NCBI GenBank assembly: GCA_046160345.1
Contig: JBJXGO010000094.1
Span: forward strand, 1-48,254
DNA length: 48,254 nt
Reading direction: 5' to 3'
Source: M3007 sp046160345
Lineage (GTDB): Bacteria; Bacteroidota; Bacteroidia; Chitinophagales; Saprospiraceae
Positions 25,969 through 35,637 of the stretch are shown here, piece after piece. The notes under the pieces are model-generated. The model did not search any database and was not told where the DNA came from. It saw nothing but the letters and a program-made list of their open reading frames with translations. The position numbers were made by a program, and so were the translations under genes. Position 1 is the first letter of the stretch. Each line of letters starts with the position of its first letter.

Positions 25969-28900
25969 GTGCCAGATTCCCAAACCCAACATACAAAGGA
26001 TAAGCAGTTAAACATCGAAGTCATCTCTGCTGGAGCTGGTTCGGGCAAAACCTATACGCTCACTCAGCGAATGGTAGTGCTTTTGCAAAACGGGGTCCGC
26101 CCAGCAGGCATCATGGCTACCACGTTTACCAAAAAAGCAGCCGCCGAATTACAAGAACGGGTGCGTGTCCGGTTGCTTGAAACAGGCATGGCGGAAGCTG
26201 CCAACGAGTTGGGCGAGGCACTCATCGGTACAGTGCACAGTATTGGCACAAGGTTGTTGCAACGTTTTGCCTTTGAAGCAGGCGTATCACCCTTGGTGGA
26301 AATTATTGCTGATGGCGATGAACAAAGGCTGTTCAACGAATCCCTGTCACAGGTACTCACAGTAACCCGTATTGAACGCATTAATTTGCTGGCAGACCGC
26401 TTGGGTCTGACCAAAAAAAGCATTGGGGAAGCTTACGACTGGCGGCGCGATATCCGCAACTTGACAGATGTGGCGCGAGCCAACAATTTCGACAAAAAAA
26501 TACTGGAAACGAGCAAGTTGCGCTCCTGGACAAGTTTTGAAAGACTACTTCCACCCGTACAAAACACAGACCCGGTCGTGTGGAACAATCGCCTGTTTTC
26601 AGCCCTTGACCAGACGGTTGCCGGCTTTGATGCAAACGAAGCGGATACAACCAAAGTTACCCGGGACGCGGCCGAAGTGTTGCGCCAATTCCAAAATCAA
26701 CTCAAATATCGCGGCGAGCTATATTGGCATGAATGGGTCAAAATTGCCAAAACCAACCCAGGTGTCAAAAGTCGGGAGATAATGGAAGATCTCCGGCAGA
26801 TTGCGCTCAGTCACGACCAACATCCGCAGTTCCGGGACGATTTGCGGGGCTACATCGAACTTGTGTTCGACATTGCAGCCGACGCGCTTCATGAATATGA
26901 ACAATATAAAAAGAAACGCGGGCTGATCGATTATACGGATATGGAGACCTACGTCAGCAAATTGTTGCGTGTTGAATCTGTACGCCAAACGCTGCGTGAA
27001 GAACTTGACCTGCTCCTTGTTGATGAGTTTCAGGACACCTCGCCGATACAACTCGACATTTTCCTGCAAATCAGCCAACTGGCAAAACACTCCATTTGGG
27101 TCGGCGATCCCAAGCAGAGTATTTACGGCTTCAGGGGCGCAGAACCGGCCTTGATGCAGGCTATTATCCGTGCCACCGGAGGAGTGAAGGACGAAAACAT
27201 CCTTAAAAAATCCTGGCGGAGCAGGCCAGACATCGTATATGCCACTAACGCTATTTTCGAGCGGGCTTTTGATGGGATGCCAAGAGAACAAATTGTGCTT
27301 GAACCTGCGGGAATGTCAAATGTCCAAGGCTCTGACGATCCAGGCCTTGCCCTCCAGCATTGGCATTTTCGTTCAGAACTTGACGAACGGCGGCCCCCCG
27401 GAGCGCCCTGGTTTGAAAATTGTATTGCAGATCAAGTGCGGATATTATTGGAACGCAAACCCCTGGTTTTCAATAAAAAAAGAGATGAAACCCACCCTAT
27501 TCGCCCCGGCGAGATAGCCATCTTGTGCCGGAGCAACCGCCAATGCCTGAACGTGGCTGAGGCCTTGCACCGGGCAGGATTGAAGGCCGCGATCGCTCGG
27601 AATGGATTGTTGGAAACACCCGAGTCCAAACTTACCGTGGCCTGCCTCAAATATATGCTTACACCGTCTGATTCTCTGGCGGCGGCAGAGATTTTGTTTC
27701 TCACAGGGAGCATGGATCTGGAGGAGATCGTGGAACAACGGCTTCAATATTTGTCTGAAAACGCCGACTCGCCTGTTTACGGCGGCGGTTGGGGCGAGGC
27801 GCCGATTTTAAATCAACTCCTCAACTTACGCCCTCGAACGGCCGACTTGTCGGCCTCTGAAATTCTGAATTTAGTGCTCGAAGAACTTGACCTGCGTCGC
27901 GCGGTCATTCAACTCGGAAGCCCAGACCAGCGGCTCGACAACCTTGATCGTTTGCGCCGATATGCGCTTGATTACGAATCAGCATGCCAACGCCTGCACT
28001 CGGCTGCCTCGCTGGGCGGATTTTTGTTGTGGCTCAACCAATTGGCCATCAATGACCAGGACGCACAGGGCTCTGGCGAAACTGACGATGCTGTGAAAGT
28101 GCTCACTTACCATCGCTCCAAGGGCCTGGAATATCCGCTCACTATTTGCCATGCGCTCGATCAGAGTTTGAAAGAACAGGTCTGGGGACTAAACCTCGTG
28201 AGCGAAGTAGAAGAACCCGATTTGGACAATATTTTGGGCAATCGCTGGCTTCGGTTTTGGGTCAATCCTTACGCTGACCAATTGCGCAACACACCCCTGG
28301 AGGAGGCGATTCACCAAACCGAAGCATGGGCCGATGCCAGCCGCACCGCCCTCGAAGAAGAAGCCCGGTTGCTCTATGTGGGGCTCACACGGGCTCGCGA
28401 CTACCTGGTTTTCCCGACCACGGTGAAGGGTACTGCCTGGCTCAACCGCGTTTTTAGCCACGGTGACGACAGTATTGAAACCCTTGATCCAAATTCCGAT
28501 GAAACACCGTTTTATCACGCTGGAATGCCTCTCCGAATTGAAACCGAACTCATCTACAAACCCAAGGATTTTCCAGAGGCACTGCCCGATGAATCCCCCG
28601 TACTTTATCACGCCAGGCGTTGGGGCAAATCTGCCCAAATTCAAATGCCTTTATTGATCGACGCCTTGCATGAAATGCCGCCAGGCCTACAACCAAACCT
28701 TGGCGAACCAGTAGTATGGGGCAATTGGTTGGAATTCAAAGGGGAATACACAGCGGCTATTGGGAAATCTGCGGCTACTTTTTTAATGGCTGATGACCCG
28801 AGCCTGAGCTTTGATCTGCGGCGGCAGGTTGCTCAAAAGCAATTGCAAATAAGGGGTGTGGCGGAACAGATTTCTGCTGAACAGTTGTTGCGCCAATCAG

Positions 28901-29208
28901 AGTCTTTTCGAACTTTTTTGGAAAAGAAATTTAAACCCAAAAGAGTTCTGGCCAAATATCCGGCGGGGGAATATTACGGCAAACGCCTGCTAAAGTTGGA
29001 GGCCGATCTGTTTCTTGAACCTGAAAATGGAATCGTCGTAATTGCTTTTGCGCCGTTTGCAGAGGGCATGAAAAAATGGAAACAAGTTGCGATGACGATG
29101 GTACCAGGCTTGGCCTGGTGGTGGGAATTGAAAAAGCGATCGGACCGCATGCTGGAGTGTTGGGTAGTGTTTCCTATGGAGGGGCAGGGGGTCCAGATAG
29201 GATTTTAG
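25969..29208 (+). CDS. UvrD/AddA-like superfamily 1 helicase with a degenerate nuclease-like C-terminus
   Basis: A 1079-residue DNA helicase of the RecB/AddA/UvrD group, which unwinds DNA at double-strand breaks. A GTG at 25969 is the only start before the Walker A motif, GAGSGKT at residues 22-28. Motif Ia follows in ATTFTKKAAAELQERV. Motif II is LLLVDEFQDTSPIQLD (about 347-362), motif III VGDPKQSIYGFRGAEP, motif IV SWRSRPDIV, motif V LTYHRSKGLEYPL and motif VI LLYVGLTRARDYLVF. AddA and RecB end in a PD-(D/E)xK nuclease; the last 100 residues here keep the strand layout (LLKLEADLFLEPENGIVVIA) but have IAFAPF where the D-x-K active site would be. The partner AddB/RecC-like gene is not in the window. 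It may act as a helicase only. Confidence 0.85.
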   Translation: MPDSQTQHTKDKQLNIEVISAGAGSGKTYTLTQRMVVLLQNGVRPAGIMATTFTKKAAAELQERVRVRLLETGMAEAANELGEALIGTVHSIGTRLLQRFAFEAGVSPLVEIIADGDEQRLFNESLSQVLTVTRIERINLLADRLGLTKKSIGEAYDWRRDIRNLTDVARANNFDKKILETSKLRSWTSFERLLPPVQNTDPVVWNNRLFSALDQTVAGFDANEADTTKVTRDAAEVLRQFQNQLKYRGELYWHEWVKIAKTNPGVKSREIMEDLRQIALSHDQHPQFRDDLRGYIELVFDIAADALHEYEQYKKKRGLIDYTDMETYVSKLLRVESVRQTLREELDLLLVDEFQDTSPIQLDIFLQISQLAKHSIWVGDPKQSIYGFRGAEPALMQAIIRATGGVKDENILKKSWRSRPDIVYATNAIFERAFDGMPREQIVLEPAGMSNVQGSDDPGLALQHWHFRSELDERRPPGAPWFENCIADQVRILLERKPLVFNKKRDETHPIRPGEIAILCRSNRQCLNVAEALHRAGLKAAIARNGLLETPESKLTVACLKYMLTPSDSLAAAEILFLTGSMDLEEIVEQRLQYLSENADSPVYGGGWGEAPILNQLLNLRPRTADLSASEILNLVLEELDLRRAVIQLGSPDQRLDNLDRLRRYALDYESACQRLHSAASLGGFLLWLNQLAINDQDAQGSGETDDAVKVLTYHRSKGLEYPLTICHALDQSLKEQVWGLNLVSEVEEPDLDNILGNRWLRFWVNPYADQLRNTPLEEAIHQTEAWADASRTALEEEARLLYVGLTRARDYLVFPTTVKGTAWLNRVFSHGDDSIETLDPNSDETPFYHAGMPLRIETELIYKPKDFPEALPDESPVLYHARRWGKSAQIQMPLLIDALHEMPPGLQPNLGEPVVWGNWLEFKGEYTAAIGKSAATFLMADDPSLSFDLRRQVAQKQLQIRGVAEQISAEQLLRQSESFRTFLEKKFKPKRVLAKYPAGEYYGKRLLKLEADLFLEPENGIVVIAFAPFAEGMKKWKQVAMTMVPGLAWWWELKKRSDRMLECWVVFPMEGQGVQIGF

Positions 29209-29285
29209 GGCAATCCTATATTTTTTGCTCAAAAGGAACGAAAAGGCCTTTGGTTTTCAGCTTGAAGACCAGAAAATTTATTGAA

Positions 29286-30065
29286 TCAAATTTCTTCCAA
29301 CAGGGCTTTAAACAGCGGTTCCATCTGTGCAAATTCCTCAGATGTAAGTGCTTGATTTCCATACCAAACCCGTTCATATTGCCGCGTAGCGTCGCGAAAA
29401 TGCGTCCCCAAACGATGGCCGCGCATTTCTCTTAGGTAGTCGCGGTTAGTCTTTTCTTTTGACCAAAGAATGAGATCTTTCTCTGATAGCAGCTTGATTG
29501 TCTGCAAAAAATAAAGTCGTATTGCAAGGGGCCAATTGGCCTGGGCAAGGGCTTCGCGCAGGAAACGTTCGAGGTCGGTTTCATGTATATATTCGTCCAG
29601 ATTTGCGAGCGTGATCTCAGTTCCATCGCGGGAAAGCCTGCGATTCCGCGGAGCCTGCATCATCCAATAGATGCCATAGGCGATCATAGCCAAGGCAAAC
29701 AAGATGGCCAGCACTTGAAGTAAATTTCCCAACCCTTGCGTCATCCCAGTCCAATCGAAGGAAGGGCTAGATTCCTTGGGTGCTCGTTTTTTTCGCACTT
29801 TAGGTGGTTTGGGAACATCTTTGCTGTAGTCCATTTCTCCGGTGGCCTCGTCCCACAGTTCGTCGGGAACCTCGCGGAGTGAAATAGGCGCTAAGGGCGG
29901 AGCGGTATAGGGTTCTCGCACATAATCTTCCTCAATTATTTCTTCCTCTTCCGAAAAGCTGGTATCCTCGGTGATTTCAACGGCTTGCAAAGTATCTTCC
30001 AGCACCTCTTCGAATTGTGCCGAGAGCGAAAAAGGGAAAAAGAGGAAAAAGAAGATTTTTTTCAT
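29286..30065 (-). CDS. DUF4129-domain membrane protein
   Basis: A 259-residue protein with a signal peptide (MKKIFFFLFFPFSLSAQ, start at 30065). An acidic, Pro-rich segment comes next (residues 18-85), then one membrane helix (LLQVLAILFALAMIAYGIYW, about 125). The C-terminal DUF4129-like domain shows YFLQTIKLLSEKDLILWSKE and KTNRDYLREM near residues 180-200. In Bacteroidota this gene usually sits in a cluster with SpoIIM, DUF4350, MoxR and DUF58 genes. Here it follows the SpoIIM-fusion gene on the same strand, so the pair is an operon. Function unknown; it is probably a membrane-anchored accessory of that system. Confidence 0.85.
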   Translation of the reverse strand: MKKIFFFLFFPFSLSAQFEEVLEDTLQAVEITEDTSFSEEEEIIEEDYVREPYTAPPLAPISLREVPDELWDEATGEMDYSKDVPKPPKVRKKRAPKESSPSFDWTGMTQGLGNLLQVLAILFALAMIAYGIYWMMQAPRNRRLSRDGTEITLANLDEYIHETDLERFLREALAQANWPLAIRLYFLQTIKLLSEKDLILWSKEKTNRDYLREMRGHRLGTHFRDATRQYERVWYGNQALTSEEFAQMEPLFKALLEEI

Positions 30066-30105
30066 TGGACCAGTCACGATTAAGTACTCCGATTTTCTTT
30101 TAATA

Positions 30106-31974
30106 TTACTCCCTAGCCAATCCCCTTATTTTTCGAGTCTGACCGACCAGCTCAAGTTCATCCCGCATACTAGCGGCATCGCAGACCTCGCGGAAAGAAA
30201 AATATTGCAATCCCCCGCTCAGTATTGTGATCAAGAAGAAAAAATACATCAAGACCCCGGCTGCGCAGGTAGTGGCGATGGCGCTATACGAGGCCATTGC
30301 TCCCGCTGCGGGTGGAACAAACCAGCTGAACAATTGAATGGTCATTTCCCAGATTGGGGATTCTAAAAACATGAAAAACAACAAGTTGAGCGCACCGGTT
30401 AGTAGCCCAAGCCCCAAGGCGGGCCCCCAGCGTATCAAATGCCAGGTTCTGCTTAACGCGATTAAAGGATTGGCCGTTTCGAAGTAAATTACGGCTACCC
30501 ATAACGCGAAAAATGGGAAGGCCGCCCAGGAGATCAACACGCCGAAAAAGCCAGACAAGGACTCCAGGCCAAAGGCAAAACCGGGCATCAACAACATAAG
30601 CGAAATTCCCGCAAATAAAGTGCCTCGCAGACCCTGCCCAGGGCGTAGTTCGGTATCCATCTCTTGTTCCAAAGCACGAAATGCCGCAACTGCTACACCG
30701 GTAAGCAGAATAATTTGAAAAAAATAAAGCCCCCAGGTTTCTTCATTTCCAAAAAAACTGCCCAATCCGCCCAAAATATCCAAGGGCCAATAGGGCACAT
30801 CCGGGTAAGAAAATGTTTCTGCGGGCTGTTTGTCGGAAAGGCCAAATGCCCATGCTGCAAATGCCGCCGTGGTAGCAAATAGCCCCAACAAGGTGGTGCG
30901 AGGATGCCGCGACAGCGCTGTAAAAACATCAGAAAGTATTTCGCCGACTGTTTTTATCCCTTGAAAATTAATGACGTGCTCCCGGCTGGGTGGAAGCTCT
31001 TTGTCCAGCGAAATGCCCTGAAGGCCCGTTGTGCGTACTTTATGCCAGGGAAGCCATACAAAATACCAGAGCACAAAAAGCAGGGAAGTAAAAATGAACG
31101 CCGCGCGAATGAAATCCGGCGTATCGGTATATCGTGTAAGAAAGCCTTCGAAAATGCCAGCCAGAATAATGATGGGTACAATGCCAATAAAAATTTTCAA
31201 GCCACGCCGCATGGTGATCTGAAATGCCTGGGTTCGGCGGTAAGTGCCTGGAAACAAGAGTCCTGAACCCGCTACCAACCCTGCGGCTCCGGCAATAATA
31301 ATGGCGCTGATTTCCAGGGTTCCGTGGATCCAAATAGACAAGAACGATTCCCAAAACACGCCCTGTTCTACAAAAAAATATTGGAAGGCCCCGACCATCA
31401 CGCCGTTGTACAACATGATAAAAACGGTTCCAATAGAGGCTAAGACGCCAAAAATCGCGGTGCGCAAAGCCACAAACAAGTTGTTGGCGGTAATGCCGGC
31501 CGTTGAACCCAAAGGGCCGGAATCTTTGTAAACAGCCATCGGGTCGCCGTTTTCAATGTTGGTCAAGGTCATTTCCACATATCCGTCGCCAAGAATTATG
31601 CGCGCAAAATCGGGGTTTATCATGCTTGACACCACACCGATTCCAAAAGAGAGTACAAACAAAGCAAAAGACAGCAAAAGAGCCTTTCGAGACTCCCACA
31701 TAATACGGGGCAATTCATCTGCCCAAAAATAACGCAAACGGCCCTTAGGGAATCGCCGCCCCCCGTAAATATTGTGAAAAACCCGTTGCGCTAATGAATT
31801 AAGGAATACGCGTACCGACCGGTTGGGGTAAAACGTGCGGGCATAAGACAAGTCATCAGTGATTTGGATGAACAGTTCGTTGAGTTTTTCAGGGTCGCGG
31901 CGGTCTTCGCTTAGCATTTTTTCAAAGCTGGCCCATTTTTCCCGATTCTGCTCTATGAATTTTGTTTCTTTCAT
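30106..31974 (-). CDS. SpoIIM/DUF95-family membrane protein fused to a second membrane domain
   Basis: A 622-residue multi-spanning protein. Residues 1-320 form a SpoIIM (DUF95) domain: a soluble start with DLSYARTFYPNRSVRVFLN, then the HG-x-x-E motif IHGTLE at residues 216-221 and four to five helices. Residues about 330-622 add a second polytopic region with helices near 351-371, 408-430, 445-470, 480-500, 520-545 and 565-590, resembling the inner-membrane DUF4013-like proteins. SpoIIM proteins in other Bacteroidota are usually about 320 residues, so this looks like a fusion of two neighbours. It is probably co-transcribed with the DUF4129 gene downstream. Confidence 0.85.
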   Translation of the reverse strand: MKETKFIEQNREKWASFEKMLSEDRRDPEKLNELFIQITDDLSYARTFYPNRSVRVFLNSLAQRVFHNIYGGRRFPKGRLRYFWADELPRIMWESRKALLLSFALFVLSFGIGVVSSMINPDFARIILGDGYVEMTLTNIENGDPMAVYKDSGPLGSTAGITANNLFVALRTAIFGVLASIGTVFIMLYNGVMVGAFQYFFVEQGVFWESFLSIWIHGTLEISAIIIAGAAGLVAGSGLLFPGTYRRTQAFQITMRRGLKIFIGIVPIIILAGIFEGFLTRYTDTPDFIRAAFIFTSLLFVLWYFVWLPWHKVRTTGLQGISLDKELPPSREHVINFQGIKTVGEILSDVFTALSRHPRTTLLGLFATTAAFAAWAFGLSDKQPAETFSYPDVPYWPLDILGGLGSFFGNEETWGLYFFQIILLTGVAVAAFRALEQEMDTELRPGQGLRGTLFAGISLMLLMPGFAFGLESLSGFFGVLISWAAFPFFALWVAVIYFETANPLIALSRTWHLIRWGPALGLGLLTGALNLLFFMFLESPIWEMTIQLFSWFVPPAAGAMASYSAIATTCAAGVLMYFFFLITILSGGLQYFSFREVCDAASMRDELELVGQTRKIRGLARE

Positions 31975-32165
31975 TTTGTGGTTTTGCCTTCAATACTTCT
32001 TTGGGAATTTAAACATGCTCCTCAGTTCTTCCCGAGCAAAAGTAAGTGGTTTGGCTGTTTATTGCGGCTTTTAAATAGTTCGAAGAATGGGTTACTTCTT
32101 GAAAAACAAGGGAAAAATTCATGGCTTACAAATCAGGTCAGGAAGCTATTCCGGGCAACCCTCTC

Positions 32166-32173
32166 TAATTTTG
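32166..32173 (+). promoter_or_regulatory. -7 box upstream of the PorV/PorQ-family gene
   Basis: TAATTTTG is a full TAnnTTTG match that ends 19 bases before the ATG at 32193 (an ATG at 32181 would leave only seven bases). No -33 TTG was found. Confidence 0.45.
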
Positions 32174-32192
32174 CAACGTCATGCACATCATT

Positions 32193-33275
32193 ATGAAAAA
32201 GCAACTAATTTACATCGGACTTTGCCTGTTTCTTGGCGTTTCAGCTGTTTCTGCTCAAAAATATTCCAACGAATTCCTTGCCATCGGTGTAGGTGGTCGT
32301 GCGCATGGTATGTCGGGAGCACAGGTAGCACTCACGGACGATATCACAGCCGCGTATTGGAACCCTGCCGGACTCAGCCAGATCAGCACACCCTTACAAG
32401 CAGGCGCCATGCACGCCGAGTGGTTTGGCGGCGTAGGCAAATATGATTGGATCGGGTTCGGCAAATCTCTGAACCGCGAGCACAAGGCATATCTTGCTTT
32501 TTCGCTTATACGATTGGGTATTGACAATATTCCTTACACCATCAATCTGGTAAATGCTGATGGCACCATCAATTACGATAACGTGACGGAGTTTAGTGCC
32601 GCGGACTACGCTTTTATGGGAAGTTATGCTCGCCAACTTAACAATCCGGCATTTTCCGTAGGCGGCACGGTCAAGGTGATCCGTAGGGTGATCGGCAGTT
32701 TTGGAGGCGCCTGGGGATTCGGCGCCGATTTGGGCGCGCAATACCGTAAAGGTCCGCTCATGCTGGGCATTCAGGGCCGTGACCTCACTACGACTTTCAA
32801 TACCTGGTCTTTTGATCTTACAGACGATATTCGCTCTACCTGGCTCGCTACGGGCAATGAGCTTCCTGTGAGCAATACCGAAATTACCAATCCCAGCTTT
32901 GTTTTAGGTGCGGCCTATCATTTCCAATTGAGCAAAGAAGCTTCGCTTACCCCCGCACTTGATTTTGTCTGGACAACTGATGGCCAGCGAAATGTACTGA
33001 TCAGTTCAAAAGCCATCAATATTGACCCCCGCATTGGGGTTGAAATGGATTACAAAAAATTCCTTCAGCTCCGTGTTGGTGCGGGTAATTTTCAGCGGGT
33101 GAAGGATGACTTCAACCCATCAAAGGAAAATCTTTCCCTGCAACCCAATTTTGGGGTAGGTATCCGTTTTGGTCGTGTAAAAATTGATTATGCGCTTACA
33201 GATATTGGGAATGTTTCGGCTGTCCAGTATTCGCACGTTTTTTCGTTGTTGCTTGATTTTAAGGAGAAAAAGTAG
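32193..33275 (+). CDS. PorV/PorQ-family outer-membrane protein
   Basis: A 360-residue predicted beta-barrel. The start at 32193 gives a clean signal peptide (MKKQLIYIGLCLFLGVSAVS, then AQ). The mature start NEFLAIGVGGRAHGMSGAQV, ALTDDITAAYWNPAGLSQ is the defining PorV/PorQ-family signature, and the C-terminus (LQPNFGVGIRFGRVKIDYAL) is a barrel end. Family knowledge: PorV shuttles type IX cargo to the PorU sortase, but many family members outside the core system have no assigned role. It is distinct from PorQ at 2.2-3.3 kb. It converges on cmk, with 18 bases between the stops and a small hairpin in that gap. Confidence 0.85.
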   Translation: MKKQLIYIGLCLFLGVSAVSAQKYSNEFLAIGVGGRAHGMSGAQVALTDDITAAYWNPAGLSQISTPLQAGAMHAEWFGGVGKYDWIGFGKSLNREHKAYLAFSLIRLGIDNIPYTINLVNADGTINYDNVTEFSAADYAFMGSYARQLNNPAFSVGGTVKVIRRVIGSFGGAWGFGADLGAQYRKGPLMLGIQGRDLTTTFNTWSFDLTDDIRSTWLATGNELPVSNTEITNPSFVLGAAYHFQLSKEASLTPALDFVWTTDGQRNVLISSKAINIDPRIGVEMDYKKFLQLRVGAGNFQRVKDDFNPSKENLSLQPNFGVGIRFGRVKIDYALTDIGNVSAVQYSHVFSLLLDFKEKK

Positions 33276-33276
33276 G

Positions 33277-33292
33277 GCGAAATGAATTTCGC
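33277..33292. terminator. Small symmetrical hairpin between converging stops
   Basis: GCGAAA-TGAA-TTTCGC, a 6-bp stem with a 4-base loop, fills the gap between the PorV/PorQ-family gene and cmk. It may help to end both transcripts; neither side has a long U-tract. Confidence 0.35.
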
Positions 33293-33293
33293 G

Positions 33294-33962
33294 TTACAGG
33301 CGTTCCCTCACCAATTCCAGCGCTTTTTCCAGTTGTTGCTCTTCAGACATTAATGTGTTGTCAATCACCACGGCATCATCTGCTTTGCGGAGCGGACTGT
33401 CTGCTCTGCTGGAATCAATTCGGTCGCGTTCCAGCAAGTTTTGCTGAATTTCTTCCCATTCTGCATCAATTCCTTTAGCTGCCAGTTCAAGGTGTCGGCG
33501 ACTGGTTCGCACGTCGGCATCAGCGGTGAGGTAGATCTTTAGTTCTGCGTCAGGAAATACGACCGTGCCTATGTCGCGGCCATCTGCTACGATATCGCGC
33601 CGTTTTCCCAGGGCTTGTTGTTGTGCCACCATTGCTCGCCGAACCTCAGATATGGCTGAAACTGGGCTGACATGATCATTGACCACCATTTCGCGGATGT
33701 CGCGTTCTACATCCCGGCCGTTCAGGAAGGTACGGTTTTGCCCGTCTATCCGCTCAAAATGGATCTCAATATGTTGTAAAGCCTCTGAAACCGCTTTTGG
33801 GTCTTGATAATCAACCTTGTTCTCCAAAAAATAAAGTGTCACGGCACGGTACATCGCCCCGGAATCGAGGTAGGCGAGGTGAAGAGATTTGGCAAGCGCT
33901 TTGGCCAGGGTGCTTTTTCCACAAGAGGATAGACCGTCAATGGCGACGATAATTCGTTTCAT
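33294..33962 (-). CDS. cmk: (d)CMP kinase
   Basis: A 222-residue cytosolic enzyme that phosphorylates CMP and dCMP with ATP in pyrimidine salvage. The P-loop is GLSSCGKST (residues 10-18), followed by LDSGAMYRAVTLYF (nucleotide-binding YR motif) and VADGRDIGTVVFPDAELKIY, then RRHLELAAKGIDAEW, LLERDRIDSSRADSPL and VVIDNTLM. All are canonical for bacterial Cmk, and the length is normal. It faces a PorV/PorQ-family gene; many Bacteroidota keep cmk beside porQ. Confidence 0.95.
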   Translation of the reverse strand: MKRIIVAIDGLSSCGKSTLAKALAKSLHLAYLDSGAMYRAVTLYFLENKVDYQDPKAVSEALQHIEIHFERIDGQNRTFLNGRDVERDIREMVVNDHVSPVSAISEVRRAMVAQQQALGKRRDIVADGRDIGTVVFPDAELKIYLTADADVRTSRRHLELAAKGIDAEWEEIQQNLLERDRIDSSRADSPLRKADDAVVIDNTLMSEEQQLEKALELVRERL

Positions 33963-34069
33963 ATTCGGGGCAAAATTGAGAAATTTTATTTCACGCAGAG
34001 GTTACGCAAACAAAAAACACAAATGTTACACGGATTGTCTTTGAAAAACATCTGGGTGAAGTCCAATTT

Positions 34070-35542
34070 TCAAAACTCAATTTCAAAACAACCGGCATCT
34101 GGCATGACAGCATCCCGCATTTTTCCATCCAAATCCAGATCGATACCGGATACCGGAATGGCAAAACGATTGGCAATGGAATGCAGGGTGTCCAGCCGGA
34201 AATTGTATTTATTGATGTTTAAAAAAATTGTGTCCTGACCATCTGCATTGATGCAAGGTTGGCAATGGTCCAGAAAATCCGGGTAGGCCGTTTCTTTGAT
34301 CAGATCGCGGACCCGCACGATGCAATTTTTAAGCTGATAATCAAACTGGGAGGGGTCGTCAAGGCGGTCAAACAGTGTTATCTGGTCGCTTCGGCTGCCG
34401 AAAAGGATGCTGTTTTGAAATCGGGCGTGTAGTTTGTTCGACACAAAATTTGCGCAGGTCTCATCCAGACAAAGGGCATTGCCCATTCGAAGCGCTTCCC
34501 CATCTACACCATAACTCGCCACGGTACAATATTTAAAGTCGTATTCGCCACCGTATTCGAGTTGGATCCCATATCCTGTATTGGAGTGAAAAAGACAATT
34601 TTCAGCCGTAATTTTTGCGTGAATTCCAATCAGTCCGCTGCTGGCAGTATTGTAGATCTGTGTGTTCCGAAGGCTCAGATCTGCTGCTGAATCCACCCGA
34701 ACGCCTATAATTGAATTGCGGATAATACAATGCTCGAGACGATGTCCAGTAGTGCCTGATTGTAGCCAAAGCCCGGTCCATTGCCCGGGCTCTTCATCGA
34801 ATTCCGGTTCTAAGCGATCTCCTTCAAAAATGACCGGTGCATCCAGGGTGCCGTCCACGATGAGTTTTCCTTGGCCGACAAATGCGATAAAACCATCGTT
34901 GTAGCGCTGGATCATCCCCTCATCGTCCAAAAATTTTCCCAACCCACCGTGTACATATACCCGAGTTCCCTTTGCGATGCGCAAGGTGCAGGAATCTATG
35001 ACCAGAATACCGTAAATGACATAGGGTTTAGGGTCGTCCCAAACAATTTCAGCACCATTGCATCCAAATCCAACGGCCCCGCCAGCCCCAAAACGCGAAG
35101 GGAAATAATTTGCGTTTTGCCCAAAGGCCTCCAGCACCACTTTTTGCAGATTGCCATTGGTTTCAAAAAAAACATTTTCACCGATTATGAAAGGAGAAGA
35201 ATCATCATTGGGATTTATAGTCACTTCCGCAAAAACATACATGCTGTCGTTCGGGGCGATCTCAAGGTTTTCTTGTTCGTCGCCGCTGATACCGTCCACA
35301 TTGAGGTTGAAACGGGAATTTGCTCCGTTTTCCAGATAAATTTTAGAAATACGGATGCTCTTGTTGTGTCGATTGTAGATTTTGAAATAACGTGTGGCAG
35401 ACCCCAATTGGGTAAACACGGTGTCAAAACGCAGGGTGTCGGTACTGAATTCGAGTTTGTCTGCAGAGTCGGAGGTAAAATTTTCCTTTTGACAGAAAGC
35501 GAGAAAAAGTGGAAGCAGAAGAAGGCAGTAGCAATATCGCAT
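34070..35542 (-). CDS. Exported right-handed beta-helix protein
   Basis: A 490-residue protein with an N-terminal leader and a possible lipidation cysteine (LLLLPLFLAFCQKE, Cys17; the residue before it, Phe, is atypical). Residues 30-140 read as an Ig-like, DUF1573-like domain (LEFSTDTLRFDTVFTQLGSA, YFKIYNRHNKSIRISKI). Residues about 160-450 form a right-handed parallel beta-helix (GKLIVDGTLDAPVIFEGDRL, HCIIRNSIIGVRVDSAADLS, ENCLFHSNTGYGIQLEYGG, FQNSILFGSRSDQ), with the repeating xxNSxx coils. The end DLDGKMRDAVMPDAGCFE is the 'choice-of-anchor' ending seen in many Bacteroidota surface proteins. Function is unknown; polysaccharide binding is conceivable. Confidence 0.78.
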   Translation of the reverse strand: MRYCYCLLLLPLFLAFCQKENFTSDSADKLEFSTDTLRFDTVFTQLGSATRYFKIYNRHNKSIRISKIYLENGANSRFNLNVDGISGDEQENLEIAPNDSMYVFAEVTINPNDDSSPFIIGENVFFETNGNLQKVVLEAFGQNANYFPSRFGAGGAVGFGCNGAEIVWDDPKPYVIYGILVIDSCTLRIAKGTRVYVHGGLGKFLDDEGMIQRYNDGFIAFVGQGKLIVDGTLDAPVIFEGDRLEPEFDEEPGQWTGLWLQSGTTGHRLEHCIIRNSIIGVRVDSAADLSLRNTQIYNTASSGLIGIHAKITAENCLFHSNTGYGIQLEYGGEYDFKYCTVASYGVDGEALRMGNALCLDETCANFVSNKLHARFQNSILFGSRSDQITLFDRLDDPSQFDYQLKNCIVRVRDLIKETAYPDFLDHCQPCINADGQDTIFLNINKYNFRLDTLHSIANRFAIPVSGIDLDLDGKMRDAVMPDAGCFEIEF

Positions 35543-35579
35543 TATCAAATGTTTGGCAGAAATTTTTAGAATGGGCCAG

Positions 35580-35587
35580 CAAAAGTA
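35580..35587 (-). promoter_or_regulatory. -7 box of the beta-helix protein gene
   Basis: The minus strand reads TACTTTTG, a full TAnnTTTG match, about 38 bases before the chosen start. The nearest TTG upstream is 24 bases away, slightly far. Confidence 0.45.
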
Positions 35588-35637
35588 CGCGCAGAGTTAG
35601 ATGAATTCACGCAAGTTTCCAACATTGCTTTATAAAC

